64,000 nucleotides of DNA from contig NZ_JPRF03000032.1 in the NCBI RefSeq assembly GCF_001188955.3, forward strand, positions 1-64,000. The letters are read 5' to 3'. Below the pieces are notes generated by a model that had not been told where the DNA came from, ran no database searches, and was given only the letters and a program-made list of their open reading frames with translations. Shown piece by piece: positions 54,843-62,822 of the stretch. Position numbers and translations under genes: made by a program. Positions within the stretch are counted from its first letter, which is position 1. The number at the start of each line of letters is the position of its first letter. The DNA is from Kitasatospora aureofaciens (lineage in GTDB: Bacteria > Actinomycetota > Actinomycetes > Streptomycetales > Streptomycetaceae).

Positions 54843-55436
54843 ATGTCCCGCATCGGACGCGTCGAGCGCACCACCAAGGAGACCTCCGTCCTGGTCGAGA
54901 TGGACCTCGACGGCACCGGCAAGACCGACATCTCCACCGGCGTCGGCTTCTACGACCACATGCTCGACCAGCTCGGCCGCCACGGTCTGTTCGACCTCAC
55001 CGTCAAGACCGACGGCGACCTGCACATCGACACCCACCACACCATCGAGGACACCGCCCTCGCGCTCGGCGCCGCCTTCAAGCAGGCGCTCGGCGACAAG
55101 GTCGGCATCTACCGCTTCGGCAACTGCACGGTGCCGCTGGACGAGTCGCTCGCCCAGGTCACCGTCGACCTCTCCGGCCGGCCCTACCTGGTGCACACCG
55201 AGCCCGAGGGCATGGCGCCGATGATCGGCAGCTACGACACCACGATGACCCGGCACATCCTGGAGTCGTTCGTGGCCCAGGCCCAGGTCGCCCTGCACGT
55301 GCACGTCCCGTACGGGCGCAACGCCCACCACATCGTGGAGTGCCAGTTCAAGGCGCTGGCCCGGGCGCTGCGCTACGCCGCCGAGCGCGACCCGCGCGCG
55401 GCCGGAATCCTCCCCTCGACCAAGGGTGCGCTGTGA
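54843..55436 (+). CDS. hisB: Imidazoleglycerol-phosphate dehydratase HisB
   Basis: Single-function IGP dehydratase (197 aa), without the phosphatase domain found in enteric HisB. Manganese-binding histidine clusters are visible: FYDHMLDQLGRHG, DTHHTIEDTA and the C-terminal GRNAHHIVE. ATG 54843 is preceded by AGGAGCTGT and lies 7 nt after the hisC stop. It overlaps the next small gene by 4 nt. Confidence 0.96.
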   Translation: MSRIGRVERTTKETSVLVEMDLDGTGKTDISTGVGFYDHMLDQLGRHGLFDLTVKTDGDLHIDTHHTIEDTALALGAAFKQALGDKVGIYRFGNCTVPLDESLAQVTVDLSGRPYLVHTEPEGMAPMIGSYDTTMTRHILESFVAQAQVALHVHVPYGRNAHHIVECQFKALARALRYAAERDPRAAGILPSTKGAL

Positions 55437-55585
55437 GCAAGTCCGCCACGATCCTCCTCTTCGTCGGCCTCTTCCTGGCCGGCGGAGTGATCTCCTTCTG
55501 GAAGCAGAAGCTGCCGAAGGGCGTCATCCTGGTGCTGGCCATCGGCGCAGTGATGTGCCTGGGCTCCGGCCTCATGCGCCTGTAG
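55433..55585 (+). CDS. Small membrane protein (50 aa) inside the his operon
   Basis: Starts at GTG 55433 within the hisB stop (GTGA) and encodes two hydrophobic segments (about 6-20 and 30-48) around SFWKQKLPKG. The 4-nt overlap and G/C-ending codons show that it is a real gene translated with hisB. No function known; the SFWKQKLPKG loop suggests a small membrane protein rather than a leader peptide, and no histidine run is present. Confidence 0.72.
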   Translation: MSKSATILLFVGLFLAGGVISFWKQKLPKGVILVLAIGAVMCLGSGLMRL

Positions 55586-55622
55586 AACCGCCCGGCCCTG
55601 TAGAGAGACTGGACACCTGAAC

Positions 55623-56258
55623 ATGGGCAAGAACGTCGTCGTCCTCGACTACGGCTCCGGCAACCTCCGCTCCGCGCAGCGCGCCCTGGAACGGACCGGG
55701 GCGAACGTCACGGTCAGTTCCGACTACGACACCGCGATGGCTGCGGACGGCCTGCTCGTCCCCGGAGTGGGCGCCTTCGAGGCCTGCATGCGCGGGCTGA
55801 AGTCGGTCCGCGGGGACTGGATCATCGGCCGCCGACTGGCCGGGGGCCGCCCGGTCATGGGCATCTGCGTCGGCATGCAGATCCTCTTCGAGAAGGGCGT
55901 CGAGCACGGCGTCGAGACGCCCGGCTGCGACGAGTGGCCCGGCACCGTCGAGCCGCTGGACGCCCCGGTCGTCCCACACATGGGCTGGAACACGGTGGAC
56001 GTGCCCGAGGGCAGCCGGATGTTCGCCGGCCTGGACCCGGAGACCCGCTTCTACTTCGTGCACTCCTACGGGGTGCGGCACTGGGAGCTGGAGACCCACA
56101 GCGCGCGGATCAACCCGCCGCTGGTCACCTGGGCCACCCACGGGCAGCCGTTCGTCGCCGCCGTCGAGAACGGCCCGCTGTGGGCCACCCAGTTCCACCC
56201 CGAGAAGTCCGGCGACGCCGGTGCCGCCCTGCTGACCAACTGGGTCAACACCCTCTGA
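55623..56258 (+). CDS. hisH: Imidazole glycerol phosphate synthase glutaminase subunit HisH
   Basis: Class I glutamine amidotransferase that supplies ammonia to HisF. The 211-aa product has the nucleophile Cys82 in GICVGMQILFE and the His-Glu pair in FHPEKSGDAGA. A GAGAG site precedes ATG 55623. Together with HisF (2 genes later) it forms the IGP synthase complex; priA and ridA are placed between them. Confidence 0.96.
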   Translation: MGKNVVVLDYGSGNLRSAQRALERTGANVTVSSDYDTAMAADGLLVPGVGAFEACMRGLKSVRGDWIIGRRLAGGRPVMGICVGMQILFEKGVEHGVETPGCDEWPGTVEPLDAPVVPHMGWNTVDVPEGSRMFAGLDPETRFYFVHSYGVRHWELETHSARINPPLVTWATHGQPFVAAVENGPLWATQFHPEKSGDAGAALLTNWVNTL

Positions 56259-56278
56259 CCGTCTGAGAGTTGCAACTG

Positions 56279-57013
56279 ATGAGCCTGAACAGCCGCCTGG
56301 AACTGCTGCCTGCCGTCGACGTCCGGGACGGCCAGGCCGTCCGCCTGGTCAAGGGCGCCTCCGGCACCGAGACCTCCTTCGGCGAGCCGCTCGCCGCCGC
56401 CCTCGCCTGGCAGAACGCCGGCGCCGAGTGGCTGCACCTGGTCGACCTGGACGCCGCCTTCGGCACCGGCAGCAACTACGAGCTGCTGCGCGAGGTCACC
56501 GGTCAGCTGGACATCAAGGTCGAGCTGTCCGGCGGCATCCGCGACGACGAGTCGCTCGCCCGCGCGCTCGCCACCGGCTGCACCCGGGTCAACCTCGGCA
56601 CCGCCGCCCTGGAGGCCCCCGAGTGGGTCGCCAAGGCCATCGCCGAGCACGGCGACAAGATCGCCGTCGGCCTGGACGTGGTCGGCACCACCCTGCGCGG
56701 CCGCGGCTGGACCCGCGACGGCGGCCAGCTCTTCGACGTGCTGGAGCGGCTGAACCAGGAGGGCTGCGCCCGCTACGTCGTCACCGACGTCAACCGCGAC
56801 GGCACCCTGACCGGCCCCAACCTGCAGCTGCTGCGCGACGTCTGCGGCGCCACCGACCGCCCGGTGGTCGCCTCCGGGGGCGTCTCCTCGCTGGACGACC
56901 TGCGCGCCATCGCCACTCTCGTCGGCGAGGGTGTCGAGGGCGCCATCGTGGGCAAGGCACTCTACGAGCAGAAGTTCACCCTCGAAGAGGCCCTGGAGGC
57001 GGTTTCCGGATGA
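56279..57013 (+). CDS. priA: Bifunctional HisA/TrpF isomerase PriA
   Basis: A (beta-alpha)8 barrel that in actinomycetes serves both the histidine (ProFAR) and tryptophan (PRA) isomerisations. The N-terminal LLPAVDVRDGQAVRLVKG and the second-half motif VTDVNRDGTLTGPN with the two Asp are readable, and 244 aa is normal. No separate trpF is seen in this window. I start at ATG 56279 (MSLNSRLEL), with GAGAG about 9 nt upstream; TTG 56270 is possible. The stop overlaps ridA (ATGA). Confidence 0.93.
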   Translation: MSLNSRLELLPAVDVRDGQAVRLVKGASGTETSFGEPLAAALAWQNAGAEWLHLVDLDAAFGTGSNYELLREVTGQLDIKVELSGGIRDDESLARALATGCTRVNLGTAALEAPEWVAKAIAEHGDKIAVGLDVVGTTLRGRGWTRDGGQLFDVLERLNQEGCARYVVTDVNRDGTLTGPNLQLLRDVCGATDRPVVASGGVSSLDDLRAIATLVGEGVEGAIVGKALYEQKFTLEEALEAVSG

Positions 57014-57450
57014 CCGATGGTCGGATCGTACGCGGCCGGATCACCGGGTTCTCCCCCTGGGAGGAGGAGTTCGGCTACTCCCGGGCGGTCGCCGCGGGCG
57101 ACCACGTGCACGTGGCCGGCTCCACCGCCTGGGTGGACGGCCGGATCGAGCACGAGGGCGACCCGTACCGGCAGACCCTCGCCGCGTTCGGCGTGGGGCT
57201 CCGGGCCCTGGCCGCGTACGGTCTGACCGCGGACGACGTGGTCCGCACCCGGATGTACATCACCCACGCCCGCGACGCCGAGGAGGTGGGCCGCGCCCAC
57301 CGCGAACTCTTCGTCGCCGCACGCCCGGTGACCACCATGGTGGTGGTCGACGGGCTGATCGACTCCCGGATGATGGTCGAGGTCGAGATCGACGCGTACC
57401 GCACCGGGCTGGCAAAGACCCTGGAAGCCCCGGAAGGCAATCAGCCGTGA
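57010..57450 (+). CDS. RidA-family enamine/imine deaminase in the his operon
   Basis: A 146-aa RidA/YjgF-type protein: VHVAGSTAWVDG, GLRALAAYGLTADDVVRTRMYITHARDAEEVGRAH and the C-terminal PVTTMVVVDGLIDSRMMVEVEIDAYR with the conserved Arg. The N-terminus is longer than typical RidA. It is coupled at both ends (ATGA from priA, GTGA to hisF). RidA proteins quench reactive enamines and imines made by PLP enzymes, so a protective role toward histidine enzymes such as HisC is plausible inference. Confidence 0.88.
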   Translation: MTDGRIVRGRITGFSPWEEEFGYSRAVAAGDHVHVAGSTAWVDGRIEHEGDPYRQTLAAFGVGLRALAAYGLTADDVVRTRMYITHARDAEEVGRAHRELFVAARPVTTMVVVDGLIDSRMMVEVEIDAYRTGLAKTLEAPEGNQP

Positions 57451-58217
57451 CCCTTGCAGTACGTGTCATCCCCTGCCTGGACGTCGACGCGGGGCGGGTG
57501 GTCAAGGGCGTCAACTTCCAGAACCTGCGCGACGCCGGCGACCCGGTCGAGATGGCCAAGCTCTACGACGCCGAGGGCGCCGACGAGCTGACCTTCCTCG
57601 ACATCACCGCCTCCTCCGGCGACCGCGAGACCACCTACGACGTGGTGCGGCGCACCGCCGAGCAGGTGTTCATCCCGCTCACCGTCGGCGGCGGCATCCG
57701 GGCCGTCGAGGACGTGAACAAGCTGCTGCGGGCCGGCGCGGACAAGGTCGGCGTCAACACCGCGGCCATCGCCCGGCCCGAGCTGATCCGCGAGATTGCC
57801 CAGCGGTTCGGGCGGCAGGTGCTGGTGCTGTCGGTGGACGCCCGGCGCTGCCCCGAGGGCACCGAGACCGCCTCGGGCTACGAGGTCACCACCCACGGCG
57901 GGCGGCAGGGCACCGGCCTGGACGCCGTCGAATGGGCGGGCCGCGCCGCCGAGTTGGGGGCGGGCGAGATCCTGCTCAACTCGATGGACGCGGACGGCAC
58001 CAAGGACGGCTACGACCTGGAGATGATCCGGGCCGTCCGCAAGGCCGTCTCGGTGCCGGTGATCGCCTCCGGAGGGGCGGGCAAGCTCGGTGACTTCGCG
58101 CCGGCCGTCGAGGCGGGTGCGGACGCGGTGCTGGCGGCCAGCGTCTTCCACTTCGGGGACCTGCGGATCGGCGAGGTCAAGGACGCGCTGCGGGAGGCCG
58201 GGCACCCGGTCCGGTGA
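57447..58217 (+). CDS. hisF: Imidazole glycerol phosphate synthase cyclase subunit HisF
   Basis: TIM barrel that, with HisH, makes IGP and AICAR. The 256-aa product has the conserved VIPCLDVDAGRVVKGVNF, LTVGGGIR, VDARR and LLNSMDADGTKDGYD. GTG 57447 overlaps the ridA stop. It is the last gene of the operon; hisI lies about 2.7 kb downstream on the same strand. After it comes a short stretch of CCGGTGAT repeats and a terminator. Confidence 0.96.
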   Translation: MTLAVRVIPCLDVDAGRVVKGVNFQNLRDAGDPVEMAKLYDAEGADELTFLDITASSGDRETTYDVVRRTAEQVFIPLTVGGGIRAVEDVNKLLRAGADKVGVNTAAIARPELIREIAQRFGRQVLVLSVDARRCPEGTETASGYEVTTHGGRQGTGLDAVEWAGRAAELGAGEILLNSMDADGTKDGYDLEMIRAVRKAVSVPVIASGGAGKLGDFAPAVEAGADAVLAASVFHFGDLRIGEVKDALREAGHPVR

Positions 58218-58275
58218 CCCGGTTCCTGATCCGGCGCCGGTGATCCGGTGCCGGTGATTCGTGCCGGTGATCACG
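58213..58275 (+). repeat. CCGGTGAT-type short repeats after hisF
   Basis: Several imperfect copies of (C)CGGTGAT lie in tandem between hisF and the terminator. No function assigned. Confidence 0.5.
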
Positions 58276-58285
58276 TCCTGCACCG

Positions 58286-58313
58286 AGGGCCCGCCGCTGC
58301 CGCAGCGGGCCCT
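58286..58313. terminator. Bidirectional hairpin, his operon / VOC gene
   Basis: A perfect 9-bp stem (58286-58294 with 58305-58313) and 10-nt loop; converging hisF and VOC genes. Confidence 0.6.
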
Positions 58314-58321
58314 GTTCCTGC

Positions 58322-59101
58322 TCAGGACTCCTGCGGTTCGCCCTTGATCAGGGCGAACGGGGCGCCGTTCGGGTCGGCCAGCCAGGCGATCCGGCCGACG
58401 TTCTCCACGTCCTCGGCCGGCATCAGCACCGAGCCGCCGGCCGCCGTCGCCCTGCCGACCAGCGCGTCCACGTCCGCGGCGGCGAAGTACGGCGTCCAGG
58501 AGGGGGGCTGGCCCTCGCCCATCGTCGGGGCGATGCCGCCGAAGCTGGTCTGCTGCTGATCGCCCTCGGACGTGGAGACCACCCGGTAGCTCATGCCCGG
58601 GGTCGGCTCGAAGACCTCGACCCGCCAGTTGAACAGCCCCTGGTAGAAGGCGAAGGCGCCCTCCAGGTCGGAGGTGTGCAGCTCGGCCCAGACCAGGGTG
58701 TTCGGCTCGGAGACGGAGTCCAGCCCCCGGGTGTTCCCCGCCTGCCACAGGGCGAACTCGGCGCCCTGCGGGTCGGTGAGCGCCGCGAACCGGCCCTCCT
58801 GCATGACGTCCATCGGCGGCACGCGGACCGTGGCGCCGGACTGCTCGGCGGCCTTGACGGTGGTGTCCACGTCGGCGGTGCGGAAGTACGTCGTCCAGGC
58901 GGGCCGCGCGTCGGTGTCGAGGTTGCCGAGCGCCGCGACCCGCTTCCCGGCCAGCTGCAGGAAGCCGTAGCCGCCGGCCTCGGGGACGGGCTGGAACGTC
59001 CAGCCGAAGACCTGGCCGTAGAAGTCGGCGGTGGCGGAGACGTTCGGGCTGCCCAGGTCGATCCAGCAGGGCGAGCCGACGGGGAAGTCGGTGGTGAGCA
59101 T
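58322..59101 (-). CDS. Two-domain VOC family protein
   Basis: A 259-aa protein made of two VOC halves: residues about 8-120 (PCWIDLGSPNVSATADFYGQVFGW, ending GAEFALWQ) and about 135-255 (WAELHTSDLEGAFAFYQGLFNW, ending GAPFALIKG). This hydroxylase-like actinobacterial family has unknown substrate. I start at ATG 59101, with AAGGAG 9 nt upstream. Convergent with hisF. The upstream 379 nt hold decayed-looking sequence (see separate entry). Confidence 0.87.
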   Translation of the reverse strand: MLTTDFPVGSPCWIDLGSPNVSATADFYGQVFGWTFQPVPEAGGYGFLQLAGKRVAALGNLDTDARPAWTTYFRTADVDTTVKAAEQSGATVRVPPMDVMQEGRFAALTDPQGAEFALWQAGNTRGLDSVSEPNTLVWAELHTSDLEGAFAFYQGLFNWRVEVFEPTPGMSYRVVSTSEGDQQQTSFGGIAPTMGEGQPPSWTPYFAAADVDALVGRATAAGGSVLMPAEDVENVGRIAWLADPNGAPFALIKGEPQES

Positions 59102-59441
59102 GAGCTGGTGCTCCTTCGACGGAGAGTGACCGGGGCAGTCCCGTCGGGCGCGCACACGCCCCTCCCCGGCCATCTGCGAGTCTGCACCCGGGCACTGACA
59201 TCCGCACGTCCTGCGCGGGGTGGCTGGGACCCGTCGGGACCAGGGACGACCTGGACCCGGAGGGCGAGCGCGCGGTCTCGGCCCACATCAGGGAGGCCGC
59301 CGGGCACCAGGCCGTACGGCGGCCTCGGCACGGGCCTCGGCCGGGTCCTGACGGCCCTGCCCGGCCTCGGCTCCACCCGCGAGGCCACCTTCCTCTTCCG
59401 CGGCCCGAACCGGCTCGCCCCCAGGCGGGTTGGGACGTTCC
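59102..59441. other. Gap with possible decayed coding sequence
   Basis: Between the two minus-strand genes. About 59225-59330 can be read in one plus frame as TRDDLDPEGERAVSAHIREA, which has good codon use, but frames break and no family is recognised. Probably a gene remnant; no promoter or RNA gene seen. Confidence 0.3.
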
Positions 59442-59474
59442 GCGCAGGAAGTCGGCCAGGCCGGCTTCCTGCGC
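59442..59474 (-). terminator. Hairpin after the DinB-like gene
   Basis: Two 16-nt arms (59442-59457 and 59459-59474) with one G-T wobble and a one-nt centre. Core CAGGAAG..CTTCCTG shared with the terminator at 36941. Confidence 0.65.
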
Positions 59475-59480
59475 AGGGGG

Positions 59481-60119
59481 CTACGGCAGCGGCAGGACGT
59501 GGCGGAGGGCCTCGACGGCGTCCGGGGGGCCGTCGACGGTGAGGGTGGTGCGGGCGCCGCGGCCGTAGGCGAAGAGGACGAGTTCGGCCGGTTCGCCGGT
59601 GAGGTGGACGGTGGGGGCGCCGGCGGGGCCGACGGTGAGGGACCGGCCGTCGGGGCGGGCGAGGGTGAGGCGGACGGGGGAGTGGCGGCCAGCCTCGAAG
59701 CGGGCGAGGAGGGGCAGCCGGCGCCAGAGGGCCTCGGAGCGGCCGGGCGGGACGGGCCGGGCGGTCCAGTCGTCGCCGGCCCGGGCGACGTCCTCGGCGT
59801 GGACGAAGTACTCGACGGTGTTGGCGGCCTCGTCGGCGCCGGGGAGGGCGAACAGGGAGTAGACCGGGGGCCCGGCGCGGAACAGCCGGACCAGGTCCTC
59901 GTACGGCCGCTCGGCGTAGCCGTCCTGCACGCGCCGGGTCCAGCCGGCCAGGGCGCCGATCCGGATGCCGGGCGCCGCGTCGGCGCGGCGCTCGCGGATC
60001 ACCAGGTGGGCGGCGAGGTCCCGGGTGGTCCATCCGGCACACAGGGTGGGGGCGTCCGGCCCGGCGGCGGTGAGGAGTTCGGCGAGACGGTGGCGTTCGG
60101 CGAGGGCGTGGTTCGACAT
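59481..60119 (-). CDS. DinB-like metal-binding protein (TIGR03085/maleylpyruvate isomerase-like)
   Basis: A 212-aa helical-bundle protein of the DinB-like, mycothiol-dependent isomerase-related superfamily, close to TIGR03085: LCAGWTTRDLAAHLVIRERR with a metal-ligand His, then VEYFVHAEDVARA with further ligands. Function in Streptomyces unknown; many relatives use mycothiol. A TAGGCT box lies 6 nt before ATG 60119, so it is probably leaderless. A hairpin follows its stop. Confidence 0.8.
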   Translation of the reverse strand: MSNHALAERHRLAELLTAAGPDAPTLCAGWTTRDLAAHLVIRERRADAAPGIRIGALAGWTRRVQDGYAERPYEDLVRLFRAGPPVYSLFALPGADEAANTVEYFVHAEDVARAGDDWTARPVPPGRSEALWRRLPLLARFEAGRHSPVRLTLARPDGRSLTVGPAGAPTVHLTGEPAELVLFAYGRGARTTLTVDGPPDAVEALRHVLPLP

Positions 60120-60168
60120 GTCGTCAGCCTAGGGTCGGATGAGGGATGAGGGGGAACAGGAGCAGGTT

Positions 60169-60747
60169 CTACGGGTGCAACGGGCCGGTGAGCTTGGGCG
60201 CGCCCTGCTTGCTGCCCGCGGTGAGGGTGCAGGTGTAGTCGCGCCAGCCCTGCTGGTAGTTGGCCGTGGCGGGGCCGAACTGGCGGGGGTAGTAGGACTT
60301 TCCGTCGCCCTGGTGGGCCTTGGCGGTGGCCTCGGCGTCCTTGCAGCCGTCGCGCATGGCGAGGGCGATGGGGATCTCGCCGCTGAGCCCGTCGGGGAGT
60401 TTGAGGTCGGCGATGACCTCGCCGTCGTGGGGGGTGGTGCAGGGGCGTTCCTCGGCCTTGGTGATCACCGGGCTGAGCTGGGGGTGGTCGAAGCAGGTGC
60501 CCACGGGGAAGAAGGCGTAAGGGGGTTGCGGCCTCGTGGGGGTGGGCGTGGGGGTCGGGGTCGGCGTCGGGGTGGCCGTGGGGGAGGGCGGGGGCGGGGC
60601 GGCTGCCGGCCCGGGGGCGTCCTCGGGCCAGAGCAGCGCGGTGGCCACCACCGCGAGCAGCACGGCCAGGACGGCGGCGACGGCGATCGCCAGGCCCCGG
60701 GACGGACGGGAGGCGGCGGCTTCGGGCGGCTGCTGCTCGGAGGTCAT
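60169..60747 (-). CDS. Membrane-anchored protein with Thr-Pro stalk
   Basis: A 192-aa protein: N-terminal cytoplasmic tail, one membrane segment (about 19-42), then a proline/threonine stalk with repeated TP units (TPTPTPTPTPTP) and a cysteine-containing extracytoplasmic domain (GTCFDHPQL, RPCTTPHDGEVI, DGCKDAEA, YTCTL; four cysteines that could form two disulfides). It resembles the septum-formation family domain, but I cannot assign a function. ATG 60747. Divergent from hisI. Confidence 0.78.
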   Translation of the reverse strand: MTSEQQPPEAAASRPSRGLAIAVAAVLAVLLAVVATALLWPEDAPGPAAAPPPPSPTATPTPTPTPTPTPTRPQPPYAFFPVGTCFDHPQLSPVITKAEERPCTTPHDGEVIADLKLPDGLSGEIPIALAMRDGCKDAEATAKAHQGDGKSYYPRQFGPATANYQQGWRDYTCTLTAGSKQGAPKLTGPLHP

Positions 60748-60870
60748 GGGCCGAGGATGGCCCAGCCGGGCCCCACCCGGCAGGCGGTTGGCGGAAAGTC
60801 CCTCCGTACGGGCCGTCCGCGAACCGGTCGCGCCGTCCGGCGGCCGTGGCCGGACTGACACAATGGCCCC

Positions 60871-61242
60871 ATGTCCACCACACCCGCCGCTCCCGGCACC
60901 ACCGCCCTCGACCCGGCGATCGCCGCCCGCCTCAAGCGCACCGAGGACGGCCTGCTCCCGGCCATCGCGCAGCAGTACGACACCGGTGAGGTGCTGATGC
61001 TGGGCTGGATGGACGACGAGGCGCTGCACCGCACGCTCACCACCGGCCGCTGCACCTACTGGAGCCGCAGCCGCCGCGAGTACTGGGTGAAGGGGGACAC
61101 CTCCGGTCACGCCCAGGCGGTCAAGTCGGTGGCCCTCGACTGCGACGGCGACACCCTGCTGGTCAAGGTCGACCAGACCGGCGCGGCCTGCCACACCGGC
61201 GACCGCACCTGCTTCGACGCCGACGTGCTCCCGCTCGGCTGA
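60871..61242 (+). CDS. hisI: Phosphoribosyl-AMP cyclohydrolase HisI
   Basis: Metal-dependent cyclohydrolase of histidine synthesis, single-function (no HisE domain). The 123-aa product has YDTGEVLMLGWMDDEAL, TYWSRSRREYWVKG and the cysteine-rich QTGAACHTGDRTC. ATG 60871 lies 6 nt after a CACAAT box, suggesting a leaderless promoter. It is apart from the main his operon and 39 nt before trpE, so histidine and tryptophan genes probably share an mRNA here. Confidence 0.95.
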   Translation: MSTTPAAPGTTALDPAIAARLKRTEDGLLPAIAQQYDTGEVLMLGWMDDEALHRTLTTGRCTYWSRSRREYWVKGDTSGHAQAVKSVALDCDGDTLLVKVDQTGAACHTGDRTCFDADVLPLG

Positions 61243-61281
61243 TCCCCGAACCCGCCCGAACTCCAGAAGGTGCCGCCCCGC

Positions 61282-62802
61282 ATGGACCTCGAAGCCTTCC
61301 GCAAGCTCGCCGTCGACACCCGGGTCATCCCCGTCACCCGCAGGCTCCTCGCGGACGGCCTCACCCCGATCGGCCTCTACCGCAGTCTCGCCGAGGAGCG
61401 GCCCGGCACCTTCCTGCTGGAGTCCGCCGAGCAGGGCGTCTGGTCGCGCTACTCCTTCGTGGGCGTGCGCAGCGCCGCCGTGCTGACGGCCGGCCCGGAC
61501 GGCGGCGCCCGCTGGCTCGGCACCCCGCCGGTGGGCATCCCCACCGACGGCGACCCGCTGGAGGTGCTGCGCGCCGCGCTGGCGGCACTGCACACCCCGC
61601 GCCGCGCCGACGACGGCCTGCCACCGCTGACCGGCGGCCTGGTCGGCTACCTCGGCTACGACATCGTCCGCCGCCTGGAGAAGCTGCCCGACCTCAATCC
61701 GGACGACCTCCGGCTGCCCGAGCTGACCATGCTGCTCGCCACCGACCTCGCGGTGCTCGACCACCTGGACGGCACGGTGCTGCTGATCGCCAACGCCGTC
61801 AACCACAACGACCTGGCCAGCGGCGTGGACGAGGCCTACGCGGACGCGGTGGCCCGGCTGGACGCGATGGAGGCCGATCTGCTGAAGCCGGTCGACCCGG
61901 GCCTGGCGACCTTCACCCCGGCCGGCCCCGGCGAGGTGCGTTCGCCGTTCGGCGGGGCGCCGTACCGGGCCGCCGTCGAGGAGGTCAAGGAGCGGATCCG
62001 GGCCGGCGAGGCCTTCCAGGTGGTGCCCTCGCAGCGCTTCGAGGCGCCCTGCCCGGCCTCCGCGCTGGACGTCTACCGCGTGCTGCGCACCACCAACCCC
62101 AGCCCGTACATGTACCTGTTCCGCTTCCCCGGCCCGGACGGCGGCGCCGAGGGCGGCTTCGACGTGGTCGGCTCCAGCCCGGAGGCGCTGGTCAAGGTCG
62201 CCGACGGCGAGGCGATGCTGCATCCGATCGCCGGGACCCGGCACCGCGGCGCGACCCCGCACGAGGACGCGGCGCTGGCCGCCGAGCTGCTCGCCGACCC
62301 CAAGGAGCGGGCGGAGCACCTGATGCTGGTCGACCTCGGCCGCAACGACCTGGGGCGGGTCTGCGAGCCGGGCAGCGTCGAGGTGGTCGACTTCATGCAG
62401 ATCGAGCGCTACAGCCACGTGATGCACATCGTCTCGACGGTGACCGGCAGGGTCGCCCCCGGGCGGAGCGCCTTCGACGTGCTGACCGCCTGCTTCCCGG
62501 CCGGCACCCTCTCCGGCGCGCCCAAGCCCCGGGCGATGCGGATCATCGAGGAGCTGGAGCCGACCCGGCGCGGACTCTACGGCGGCTGCGTGGGCTACCT
62601 GGACTTCGCAGGGGACTCGGACACCGCGATCGCGATCCGCACCGCGGTGCTGCGCGACGGCACCGCGTACGTACAGGCGGGCGCGGGTGTGGTCGCCGAC
62701 TCCGACCCGCACGGCGAGGACACCGAGTGCCGCAACAAGGCGGCCGCCGTGCTGCGGGCCGTCGCCACCGCCAATACGCTGCGGAGGCCGGAACTGTCCT
62801 GA
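61282..62802 (+). CDS. trpE: Anthranilate synthase component I TrpE
   Basis: Chorismate-utilising enzyme for the first step of tryptophan synthesis. The 506-aa product has the feedback-site region LLESAEQGVWSRYSFVG, then the chorismate core RIRAGEAFQVVPSQRFE, HPIAGTRHRG, LVDLGRNDLGRVCEPGSVEV and the C-terminal GTLSGAPKPRAMRIIEELEP. ATG 61282 (MDLEAF). No tandem-Trp leader peptide precedes it, so control by classical attenuation is unlikely here; it follows hisI directly. Confidence 0.95.
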   Translation: MDLEAFRKLAVDTRVIPVTRRLLADGLTPIGLYRSLAEERPGTFLLESAEQGVWSRYSFVGVRSAAVLTAGPDGGARWLGTPPVGIPTDGDPLEVLRAALAALHTPRRADDGLPPLTGGLVGYLGYDIVRRLEKLPDLNPDDLRLPELTMLLATDLAVLDHLDGTVLLIANAVNHNDLASGVDEAYADAVARLDAMEADLLKPVDPGLATFTPAGPGEVRSPFGGAPYRAAVEEVKERIRAGEAFQVVPSQRFEAPCPASALDVYRVLRTTNPSPYMYLFRFPGPDGGAEGGFDVVGSSPEALVKVADGEAMLHPIAGTRHRGATPHEDAALAAELLADPKERAEHLMLVDLGRNDLGRVCEPGSVEVVDFMQIERYSHVMHIVSTVTGRVAPGRSAFDVLTACFPAGTLSGAPKPRAMRIIEELEPTRRGLYGGCVGYLDFAGDSDTAIAIRTAVLRDGTAYVQAGAGVVADSDPHGEDTECRNKAAAVLRAVATANTLRRPELS

Positions 62803-62822
62803 GGCGTGAGGAGGCGGCCGGG

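Noticed and set aside
58213..58275. CRISPR-like CCGGTGAT array after hisF
   Set aside because: Repeats are 8 nt and imperfect, with no spacers; treated as simple repeat.
61240..61282. Trp attenuator leader before trpE
   Set aside because: Only 39 nt separate hisI and trpE and no Trp-codon run or hairpin fits there.
60169..62712. 847-aa minus-strand frame over trpE and hisI
   Set aside because: Only its C-terminal 192 aa (from ATG 60747) belong to a real gene; the rest lies over trpE and hisI and has no domain.
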